The translations under genes were made by a program, and so were the position numbers. The notes beneath the pieces are model-generated. The model was not told where the DNA came from. It saw nothing but the letters and a program-made list of their open reading frames with translations, and did no database searches. From assembly GCF_016808335.1 (NCBI RefSeq), contig NC_053140.1, positions 33,508,885-33,572,884 of the forward strand: 64,000 nucleotides of DNA. The letters run 5' to 3'. Below, piece after piece: positions 54,601-64,000 of this stretch; within the stretch, counting starts at the first letter, position 1; each line of letters starts with the position of its first letter. Source of the stretch: Panicum virgatum. Its lineage: Eukaryota; Streptophyta; Magnoliopsida; Poales; Poaceae.

Positions 54601-57600
54601 TGCCATGAAGTCGCGTCGGAATTTTTGGCAACGAACGCACCCGATCCACCTTATAGGACACTAAACTGACATTTTGCTGCATTTCGTACTATTTGGGTGG
54701 ATTTGGGACCGTTTGGTTGCCTTACGAAACTCGGTGCAAAACAGGCCGAACTAGTGCAAATGTTTGTGCCACGAAGTCGCGTCGGAATTTTTCGCAATGA
54801 ATGCACCCGATCCACCTTATAGGACACTAAACTGATGTTTTGGTACGTTCCACACTATTTGGGTGGATTTGGGACCGTTTGGTTGCCTTACGGAACTCAG
54901 TGCATAACGGGCCGTACTAGTTCAAAAGTTCGTGCCATGAAGTCGCGTCGGAATTTTTGGCAATGAACGCACCCGATCCACACTATAGGACACTAAACTG
55001 ACATGTTGGTGCGTCTCGTACTATTTGGGTGGATTTGGTACCGCTTGGTTGCCTTACAGAACTCGGTGCAAAACGGGACGACCTAGTGCAAAAGTTCGTG
55101 CGACGAAGTCGCGTCGGAATTTTTCGTAACGAATGCACCCGATCCACCTTATAGGACACCAAACTGACGTTTTGGTGTGTTCCATACTATTTGGGTGCAT
55201 TTGAGACCGTTTGGTTGCCTTACGAAATTGGGTGCAAAACGGGCCGAACTAGTGCAAAAGTTTGTGCCACGAAGTCACGTCGGAATTTTTGCTACGAATG
55301 CACCCGATCCACCCCATTGGACCCTAAACTGATGTTTTGCTGTGTTTCGTACTATTTGGGTGCATTTGGGACCATTTGGTTGCCTTACGAAACACGGTGC
55401 AAAACGGGCCAAACTAGTGCAAAAGTTCGTGCCACGAAGTCGCATCGGAATTTTTCGCAACGAATGCACCCAATCCACCTTATAGGACACCAAACTGACG
55501 TTTTGGTGTGTTCCACACTATTTGGGTGCATTTGAGACCGTTTGGTTGCCTTACGAAACTCGGTGCAAAACAAGCCGAACTAGTGCAAAAGTTCGTGCCA
55601 CGAAGTCGCGTCGGAATTTTTTGCAATGAATGCACCCGATCCACGTTATAGGACACTAAACTGACGTGTCGGTGCGTTTCGTACTATTTGGGTGGATTTG
55701 GTACTGTTTGGTTGCCTTACGGAACTCGGTGCAAAACGGGACGAACTAGTGCAAAAGTTCGTGCCACGAAGTCGCGTCGGAATTTTTCGCAACGAATGCA
55801 CCCGATCCACCTTATAGGACACTAAACTGATGTTTTGGTGCATTCCACACTATTTGGGTGCATTTGAGACCGTTTGGTTGCCTTACGGAACTCGGTGCAA
55901 ATCGGGCCGAACTTGTGCAAAAGTTCGTGCCACGAAGTCGCGTCGGAATTTTTCGCAACAAACGCACACGATGCACCCGATTGGACCCTAAACGTATGTT
56001 TTGCTGTGTTTCGTACTATTTGGGTGCATTTGGGACCGTTTGGTTGCCTTACGAAACACGGTGCAAAACGGGCCGAACTAGTGCAAAAGTTCGTGCCACA
56101 AAGTCGCATAAGAATTTTTTGCAATGAATGCACCTGATCCACCTTATAGGACACTAAACTGACATTTTGGTGTGTTCCATACTATTTGGGTGCATTTGAG
56201 ACTGTTTGGTTGCCTTACAAAACTGGGTGCAGAACGGGCCGAACTAGTGCAAATGTTCGTGCCACGAAGTCGCGTCGGAATTTTTCGCAAAAAACGCACC
56301 CGATCCACCCCATCGGACCCTAAACTGACATTTTGGTGTGTTTTGTACTATTTGGGTGCATTTGGGACTGTTTGGTTGTCTTACGAAACTCGGTGCAAAA
56401 CGGGCCAAACTAGTGCAAAAGTTCGTTCCACGAAGTCGCGTCGGAATTTTTTGCAACAAACGCACCCGATCCACCCCATTGGACCCTAAACTGACATTTT
56501 GCTGCGTTTCATACTATTTGAGTGCATTTAGGACTATTTGGTTGCCTTACCGAACTCGGTGCAAAACAGGCGGAACTAATGCAAAAGTTCGTGCCACGAT
56601 GTTGCATCGGAATTTTTCGCTATGAACGCACCCGATCCACCCCATTGGACCCTAAACTGATTAATTTGGTGCGTTTCGTACTATTTGGGTGCATTTGGGA
56701 CCGTTCGATTGACTTACGGAATTCGGTGCAAAACTGGCCAAACTAGTGCGAAAGTTCGTGCCACAAAGTCGCATCGGAATTTTTCGCAACGAACGCAGCC
56801 GATGCACCCAATTGGACCCTAAATTGACGTTTTGGAGTGTTTCGTACTATTTGGGTGTATTTGGGACCGTTTGGTTGCCTTACCAAACTCTGTGCAAAGC
56901 GGGCCGAACTAGTGCAAAAGTTCGTGCCACGAAGTCGCGTCGGAATTTTTCACAACAAACGCACCCGATCCACCCCATTGGACCCTAAACTGACGTTTTG
57001 CTGTGTTTCGTACTATTTGGGTGCATTTGGACCGTTTGCTTGCCTTACGAAACACGGTGTAAAACGGGCAGAACTAGTACAAAAGTTTGTGCCTCGAAGT
57101 CGCGTCAGAATTTTCGCAACGAACGCACCCGGTCCACCTTATAGGACACTAAACTAACGTTTTGGTGCGTTCTGTACTATTTGGGTACATTTGGGACCGT
57201 TTGGTTGCCTTACGGAACTCGGTGCAAAACGGGTAAAACTAGTGCAAAAGTTCGTGCCACGAAGTCGCGTCGGTATTTTTCGCAACGAACGCACCCGATC
57301 CACCTTATAGGACACTAAACTAACGTTTTGCTGTGTTTCGTACTATTTGGGTGGATTTGGGACCATTTGGTTGCCTTACGAAACTCGGAGCAAAACAGGC
57401 CGCACTAGTGCAAAAGTTCGTGCCACGAAGTCGCGTCCGAATTTTTCGTAACGAATGCACCCGATCCACCTTATAGGACACTAAACTGACGTTTTGGTGC
57501 GTTCGATACTATTTGGGTGCATTTGAGACCGTTTGGTTGCCTTACGAAACTTGGTATAAAACGGGCCGCACTAGTGCACAAGTGCGTGCCACGAAGTCGC

Positions 57601-59675
57601 ATCGGGATTTTTCGCAACGAACACACCTGATCCACCTTATAGGACACTAAACTAACGTTTTGGTGCGTTTCGTACTATTTGGGTGGATTTGGGACCGTTT
57701 GGTTGCCTTACGGAACTCGGTGCATAACGGGCCGAACTAGTTCAAAAGTTCGTGCCATGAAGTCGCGTCGGAATATTTGGCAACGAACGCACCCGATCCA
57801 CCTTATAGGACACTAAACTGACATTTTGCTGCGTTTCGTACTATTTGGGTGAATTTGGGACCGTTTGGTTGCCTTACGGAACTCGGTGCAAAACGGGCCG
57901 AACTAGTGTGAAACTTCGTGCCACAAAGTCGCGTCGGAATTTTTCGCAACGAACGCAGCCGATCCACACCATTGGACCCTAAATTGACATTTTGGTGTGT
58001 TTCGTGATATTTGGGTGTATTTAGGACCGTTTGGTTGCCTTACCGAACTCCATGCAAAACGGGCCGAACTAGTGCAAAAGTTCGTGCCACGAAGTCGTGT
58101 CGGAATTTTTCGCAACAAATGCACCCGATCCACTCCAGTGGACCCTAAACTGACGTTTTGGTGTGTTTCATTTTATTTGGGTGCATTTGGGACCGTTTGG
58201 TTGCCTTACAAAACACGGTGTAAAACAGGCCGAACTAGTGCAAAAGTTCGTGCCACGAAGTCGCGTCGAAATTTTTAGCTATGAACGCACCTGATCCCCC
58301 ACAATGGACCCTAAACTAACGTTTTGCTGCGTTTTGTACTATTTGGGTGCATTTGGGACCGTTCGGTTGCCTTACGAAACTCGGTGCAAAACAAGCCGAA
58401 CTAGTGCAAATGTTTGTAACACGAAGTCGCGTTGGAATTTTTCGCAACGAATGCACCCGATCCACCTTATAGGACACTAAACTATCGTTTTGGTGCGTTA
58501 TGTACTATTTGGGTACATTTGGGACCGTTTGGTTGCCTTACGGAACTCGGTGCAAAACGGGCAAAACTAGTGCAAAAGTTCGTGCCACGAAGTCGCATCG
58601 GTATTTTTCGCAACGAACGCACCCGATCCACCTTATAGGACACTAAACTGATGTGTTGGTGCGTTTCGTACTATTTGGGTGGATTTGGTACCGTTTGGTT
58701 GCCTTACAAAACTCGGTGCAAAACGGGACGACCTAGTGCAAAAGTTCGTGCCACGAAGTTGCATCGGAATTTTTTGCAACGACTGCACCCGATCCACCTT
58801 ATAGGACACTAAATTGACGTTTTGGTGCGTTCGATACTATTTGGGTGCATTTGAGACCGTTTGGTTGCCTTACTGAACTCGGTGCAAATCAGGCCGAACT
58901 AGTGCAAAAGTTCGTGCCACGAAGCCGTGTCGGAATTTTTAGCTATGAACGCACCCGATCCACCCCAATGGACCTTAAACTAACGTTTTGCTGCATTTTG
59001 TACTATTTGGGTGCATTTGGGACCGTTTGGTTGCCTTACGAAACTCGGAGCAAAACAGGCCGAACTAGTGCAAAAGTTTGTACCACGAAGTCGCGTCGGA
59101 ATTTTTGGCAAGGAATGCACCCGATCCACCTTATAGGACACTAAACTGATGTTTTGGTGCAATCAATACTATTTGGGTGCATTTGAGACCGTTTGGTTGA
59201 CTTACGAATCTTGGTACAAAACAGGCCGCACTAGTGCACAAGTGCGTGCCACGAAGTTGCATCGGGATTTTTCGCAATGAACACACCTGATCCACCTTAT
59301 AGGACACTAAACTGACGTTTTGGTGCGTTTCGTACTATTTGGGTGGATTTGGGACCGTTTGGTTGCCTTACGGAACTCGGTGCATAACGGGCCGAACTAG
59401 TTCAAAAGTTCGTGCCATGAAGTCGCGTCGGAATTTTTGGCAACGAACGCACCCGATCCACCTTATAGGACACTAAACTGACATTTTGCTGCGTTTCGTA
59501 CTATTTGGGTGGATTTGGGACCGTTTGGTTGCCTTACGAAACTCGGTGCAAAACAGGCCGAACTAGTGCAAATGTTTGTGCCACGAATTCGCTTCGGAAT
59601 TTTTCACAATGAATGCACCCGATCCACATTATAGGACACTAAACTGATGTTTTGGTACGTTCCACACTATTTGGG
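51640..59675 (+). repeat. Third copy of the 44-monomer region, mosaic
   Basis: Aligns with 35,874-43,909 at offset 15,766 and with 44,184-51,216 at offset about 8,463. Up to about 57,190 its diagnostic bases are those of the first copy: A at 53,707, TTATTGGACAC near 53,990, GTGCGACG near 55,100, CGATGTTGC near 56,595 and GTGCCTCG near 57,092. From about 57,415 onward they are those of the second copy: TTCGTAACGAATG at 57,435, GATCCCCC near 58,295, AACTATCG near 58,487 and ACTGATGTGTTGG near 58,648. A private mutation creates an EcoRI site, GAATTC, at about 59,585. Confidence 0.85.
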
Positions 59676-60488
59676 TGGATTTGGGACCGTTTGGTTGCCT
59701 TACGGAACTCGGTGAATAACGGGCCGAACTAGTTCAAAAGTTCGTGCCATGAAGTCGCGTCGGAATTTTTGGCAATGAACGCACCCGATCCACATTATAG
59801 GACACTAAACTGACATGTTTGTGCGTCTCGTACTATTTGGGTGGATTTGGTACCGCTTGGTTGCCTTACAGAACTCGGTGCAAAACGGGACGACCTAGTG
59901 CAAAAGTTCGTCCCACGAAGTCGCGTCGGAATTTTTCGTAACGAATGCACCCGATCCACCTTATAGGACACCAAACTGACGTTTTGGTGTGTTCCATACT
60001 ATTTGGGTGCATTTGAGACCGTTTGGTTGCCTTACGAAATTGGGTGCAAAACGGGCCGAACTAGTGCAAAAGTTTGTGCCACGAAGTCACGTCGGATTTT
60101 TTGCAACGAATGCACCCGATCCACCCCATTGGACCCTAAACTGACGTTTTGCTGTGTTTCGTACTATTTGGGTGCATTTGGGACCGTTTGGTTGCCTTAC
60201 GAAACACGGTGCAAAACGGGCCGAACTAGTGCAAAAGTTCGTGCCACGAAGTCGCATCGGAATTTTTCGCAACGAATGCACCCAATCCACCTTATAGGAC
60301 ACCAAACTGACGTTTTGGTGTGTTCCACACTATTTGGGTGCATTTGATACCGTTTGGTTGCCTTACGAAACTCGGTGCAAAACAGGATGAACTAGTGCAA
60401 AAGTTCGTGCCACGAAGTCGCGTCGGAATTTTTTGCAGTGAATGCACCCGATCCACGTTATAGGACACTAAACGGACGTGTTGGTGCG

Positions 60489-60505
60489 TTTCGTACTATT
60501 CGGGT
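60489..60505 (+). other. Perfect match to the minimal CENP-B box
   Basis: TTTCGTACTATTCGGGT satisfies NTTCGNNNNANNCGGGN at all nine fixed positions. The standard monomer has TTTCGTACTATTTGGGT at this place, matching eight of nine, with T for the first base of CGGG. I noticed only this one perfect copy. CENP-B binding is established for primate and mouse satellites; binding in this organism is unknown, and a chance match by one substitution is quite possible. Confidence 0.5.
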
Positions 60506-61119
60506 GGATTTGGTACTGTTTGGTTGCCTTACGGAACTCGGTGCAAAACGGGACAAACTAGTGCAAAAGTTCGTGCCACGAAGTCGCGTCGGAATTTTTC
60601 ACAACGAATGCACCCGATCCACCTTATAGGACACTAAACTGATGTTTTGGTGCATTCCACACTATTTGGGTGCATTTGAGACCGTTTGGTTGCCTTACGG
60701 AACTCGGTGCAAATCGGGCCGAACTTGTGCAAAAGTTCGTGCCACGAAGTCGCGTCGGAATTTTTCGCAACAAAGGCACACGATGCACCCGATTGGACCC
60801 TAAACGTATGTTTTGCTGTGTTTCGTACTATTTGGGTGCATTTGGGACCGTTTGGTTGCCTTACGAAACACGGTGCAAAACGGGCCGAACTAGTGCAAAA
60901 GTTCGTGCCACAAAGTCACATAAGAATTTTTCGCAATGAATGCACCCGATCCACCATATAGGACACTAAACTGACATTTTGGTGTGTACCATACTATTTG
61001 GGTGCATTTGAGACTGTTTGGTTGCCTTACAAAACTCGATGTAGAATGGGCCGAACTAGTGCAAATGTTCGTGCCACGAAGTCGCGTCGTTATTTTTCAC
61101 AACGAACGCACCCGATCCA

Positions 61120-61285
61120 CCCCATCGGACCCTAAACAGACATTTTGGTGCGTTTTGTACTATTTGGGTGCATTTGGGACTGTTTGGTTGTCTTATGAAA
61201 CTCGGTGCAGAACGGGCTGAACTAGTGCAAAAGTTCGTGCCACGAAGTCGCGTCGGAATTTTTCGCAAAAAACGCACCCAATCCA
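61120..61285 (+). repeat. Single-monomer tandem duplication
   Basis: Relative to the copy near 56,300, one extra 166-bp monomer is present: the stretch around 61,070-61,230 and the next monomer share the CGACCCTAAAC-type variants, with CATCGGACCCTAAAC and TTTGGGACTGTTTGGTTG in both. The offset to the older copy changes from 4,812 to 4,978, exactly 166, across this point. Confidence 0.8.
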
Positions 61286-64000
61286 CCCCATCGGACCCTA
61301 AACTGACATTTTGGTGCGTTTTGTACTATTTGGGTGCATTTGGGACTGTTTGGTTGTCTTACGAAACTCGGTGCAAAACGGGCCAAACTAGTGCAAAAGT
61401 TCGTTCCACGAAGTCGCGTCGGAATTTTTTGCAACAAACGCACCCGATCCACCCCATTGGACCCTAAATTGACATTTTGCTGCGTTTCATACTATTTGAG
61501 TGCATTTAGGACTATTTGGTTGCCTTACCGAACTCGGTGCAAAACAGGCGGAACTAATGCAAAAGTTCGTGCCACGAAGTTGCATCGGAATTTTTCGCTA
61601 TGAACGCACCCGATCCACCCCATTGGACCCTAAACTGATTAATTTGGTGCGTTTCGTACTATTTGGGTGCATTTGGGACCGTTCGGTTGACTTACGGAAT
61701 TCGGTGCAAAACTGGCCAAACTAGTGCGAAAGTTCGTGCGACAAAGTCGCATCGGAATTTTTCGCAACGAACGCAGCCGATGCACCCAATTGGACCCTAA
61801 ATTGACATTTTGGAGTGTTTCGTATTATTTGGGTGTATTTGGGACCGTTTGGTTGCCTTACCAAACTCTGTGCAAAGCGGGCCGAACTAGTGCAAAAGTT
61901 CGTGCCACGAAGTCGCGTCGGAATTTTTCACAACAAACGCACCCGATCCACCCCATTGGACCCTAAACTGACGTTTTGCTGTGTTTCGTACTATTTGGGT
62001 GCATTTGGACCGTTTGCTTGCCTTACGAAACACGGTGCAAAACGGGCAGAACTAGTACAAAAGTTTGTGCCACGAAGTCGCGTCAGAATTTTCGCAACGA
62101 ACACACCCGGTCCACCTTATAGGACACTAAACTAACGTTTTGGTGCGTTCTGTACTATTTGGGTACATTTGGGACCGTTTGATTGCCTTACGGAACTCGG
62201 TGCAAAACGGGCAAAACTAGTGCAAAAGTTCGTGCCACGAAGTCGCGTCAGTATTTTTCGCAACGAACGCACCCGATCCACCTTATAGGACACTAAACTA
62301 ACGTTTTGCTACGTTTCGTACTATTTGGGTGGATTTGGGACCGTTTGGTTGCCTTACGAAACTCGGAGCAAAACAGGCCGAACTAGTGCAAAAGTTTGTA
62401 CCACGAAGTCGCGTCGGAATTTTTAGCAAGGAATGCACCCGATCCACCTTATAGGACACTAAACTGATGTTTTGGTGCGTTCGATACTATTTGGGTGCAT
62501 TTGAGACCGTTTGGTTGCCTTACGAAACTTGGTATAAAACGGGCCGCACTAGTACACAAGTGCGTGCCACGAAGTCGCATCGGGATTTTTCGCAACGAAC
62601 ACAGCTGATCCACCTTATAGGACACTAAACAGACGTTTTGGTGCGTTTCGTACTATTTGGGTGGATTTGGGACCGTTTGGTTGCCTTACGGAACTCGGTG
62701 CATAACGGGCCGAACTAGTTCAAAAGTTCGTGCCATGAAGTCGGGTCGGAATTTTTGGCAATGAACGCACCCGATCCACATTATAGGACACTAAACTGAC
62801 ATGTTGGTGCGTCTCGTACTATTTGGGTGGATTTGGTACCGCTTGGTTGCCTTACAGAACTCGGTGCAAAACGGGACGACCTAGTGCAAAAGTTCGTGCC
62901 ACGAAGTCGCGTCGGAATTTTTCGTAACGAATGCACCCAATCCACCTTATAGGACACCAAACTGACGTTTTGGTGTGTTCCATACTATTTGGGTGCATTT
63001 GAGACCGTTTGGTTGCCTTACGAAATTGGGTGCAAAACGGACCGAACTAGTGCAAAAGTTTGTGCCACGAAGTCACGTCGGAATTTTTGCAACGAATGCA
63101 CCCGATCCACCCCATTGGACCCTAAACTGACATTTTGCTGTGTTTCGTACTATTTGGGTGAATTTGGGACCGTTTGGTTGCCTTACGAAACACGGTGCAA
63201 AACGGGCCGAACTAGTGCAAAAGTTCGTGCCACGAAGTCGCATCGGAATTTTTCGCAACGAATGCACCCAATCTACCTTATAGGACACCAAACTGACGTT
63301 TTGGTGTGTTCCACACTATTTGGGTGCATTTGAGACCGTTTGGTTGCCTTACGAAACTCGGTGCAAAACAGGCCGAACTAGTGCAAAAGTTCGTGCCACG
63401 AAGTCGCGTCGGAATTTTTTGCAATGAATGCACCCGATCCACGTTATAGGACACTAAACTGACGTGTTGGTGCGTTTCGTACTATTTGGGTGGATTTGGT
63501 ACTGTTTGGTTGCCTTACGGAACTCGGTGCAAAACGGGACGACCTTGTGCAAAAGTTCGTGCCACGAAGTCGCGTCGGAATTTTTCGCAACAAACGCACA
63601 CGATGCACCCGATTGGACCCTAAACGTATGTTTTGCTGTGTTTCGTACTATTTGGGTGCATTTGGGACCGTTTGGTTGCCTTACGAAACACGGTGCAAAA
63701 CGGGCCGAACTAGTGCAAAAGTTCGTGCCACAAAGTCGCATAAGAATTTTTCGCAATGAATGCACCCTATCCACCCCATTGGACCCTAAAATGATTAATT
63801 TGGTGCGTTTCGTACTATTTGGGTGCATTTGGGACCGTTCGGTTGACTTACGGAATTCGGTGCAAAACTGGCCAAACTAGTGTGAAAGTTCGTGCCACAA
63901 AGTCGCAACGGAATTTTTCGCAACGAACGCAGCCGATGCACCCAATTGGACCCTAAATTGACGTTTTGGAGTGTTTCGTACTATTTGGGTGTATTTGGGA

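Larger units (their letters stand above)
1129..63801 (+). repeat. GATTAATTT landmark monomer class, 26 copies
   Basis: This class has GATTAATTTGG (or GATTAATTTGTT) where other monomers have GACGTTTTGG, and is followed by CCGTTCGGTTGACTTAC or a close variant. Motif starts: 1,129; 2,457; 4,945; 6,605; 9,094; 10,754; 13,244; 14,750; 16,743; 17,571; 17,903; 19,409; 21,402; 23,666; 27,662; 29,487; 31,751; 35,747; 37,572; 40,893; 44,876; 48,196; 53,338; 56,659; 61,637; 63,793. Two subtypes exist: those followed by GGAATTCGG (an EcoRI site) and those followed by CGAATTTGG (1,129, 6,605, 10,754, 13,244, 17,571, 17,903). The class is a natural register marker for the higher-order structure. Confidence 0.9.
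1..64000 (+). repeat. Tandem satellite array, ~166-bp monomer, head to tail
   Basis: Every part of the window is a diverged copy of one unit of about 166 bp. Conserved landmarks recur in the same order throughout: GACCGTTTGGTTGCC, GAACTAGTGCAAAAG, TTCGTGCCACGAAG, GGAATTTTT, GCACCCGATCCACC, then either TATAGGACACTAAACTG or ATTGGACCCTAAACTG, then CGTACTATTTGGGTG. All copies have the same orientation. I found no inserted element, inversion or unique stretch, so no gap over 300 bases is left unexplained. Unit length near one nucleosome, head-to-tail order and higher-order structure are typical of centromeric satellites; a centromeric location is inferred, not shown. The family is not recognised. 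Open frames up to 143 codons are all repeat-derived, occur on both strands and overlap one another. Confidence 0.98.
59676..64000 (+). repeat. Scrambled short-register copies at the right edge
   Basis: Bases 59,676 to about 61,120 follow 54,864-56,308 (offset 4,812, 29 monomers). One monomer is then duplicated, so about 61,290-62,630 follows 56,310-57,650 at offset 4,978 (30 monomers). About 62,750-63,500 follows 59,765-60,515 (offset 2,986, 18 monomers). About 63,540-63,770 follows 60,720-60,950 (offset 2,820, 17 monomers). The last stretch resumes near 61,630 (offset about 2,156, 13 monomers). The array continues past the window end. Confidence 0.82.

Noticed and set aside
1..64000. CRISPR array
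   Set aside because: Units are full-length diverged tandem copies of 166 bp with no short identical repeats separated by unique spacers.
1..64000. Tandem 5S rRNA genes or rDNA spacer subrepeats
   Set aside because: GGGTGCATTTGGGACC superficially recalls the start of a 5S gene (GGGTGCGATC), but the rest of the gene and its internal control regions are not present.
1..64000. Centromeric retrotransposon or LTR fragments
   Set aside because: No primer-binding site, polypurine tract, terminal TG...CA pair with target duplication, or reverse-transcriptase frame was seen; all sequence fits the satellite monomer.
1..64000. Naming the species or a known satellite family from unit length
   Set aside because: Several plant satellites have units near 166 bp; I do not recognise this sequence, and length alone does not identify it.

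Overview
The whole 64-kb window is one uninterrupted array of tandem satellite DNA. The unit is about 166 bp, all units run head to tail in the same direction, and about 385 units fit in the window. I see no protein-coding gene, RNA gene, transposon, inversion or unique-sequence island, and both window edges cut through satellite monomers. The many open frames of 60-143 codons on both strands are readings of the repeat. Because 166 leaves remainder 1 on division by 3, each new monomer is read in a shifted frame, so the same few peptide strings recur.

This points to eukaryotic centromeric or other constitutive heterochromatin. The unit is close to nucleosome length, the array shows higher-order repeat (HOR) structure, each monomer carries a short dyad, and one monomer contains a perfect match to the minimal CENP-B box. 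Many plant centromeric satellites have units of 150-180 bp, so a flowering plant is a reasonable guess. The sequence alone does not identify the species, and I do not recognise the satellite family.

Layout: (1) 1-3,634, partial copies of the following unit. (2) 3,635-11,978, two adjacent near-identical copies of a 25-monomer unit (period 4,149 bp). (3) 11,979-13,047, linker monomers. (4) 13,048-22,069, two copies of a block repeating at 4,659 bp (28 monomers), separated by an extra dimer. (5) about 21,125-38,260, 2.1 copies of an 8,085-bp unit (about 49 monomers, including one of 109 bp and one of 181 bp). (6) about 36,880-51,100, two copies of a 7,304-bp unit (44 x 166). (7) 51,100-51,640, a chimeric joint. 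(8) 51,640-59,675, a third copy that is a mosaic of the two 44-monomer copies. (9) 59,676-64,000, short, scrambled, partly deleted copies of section 8.

A distinctive monomer class containing GATTAATTT occurs 26 times and acts as a barcode. Its spacing in monomers is 8-15-10-15-10-15-9-12-5-2-9-12-14-24-11-14-24-11-20-24-20-31-20-30-13, which exposes all the higher-order periods at once. The array looks like the product of repeated unequal exchange in changing registers rather than of one fixed HOR. There is no gene-based system here; the interest lies in the array's structure and history.
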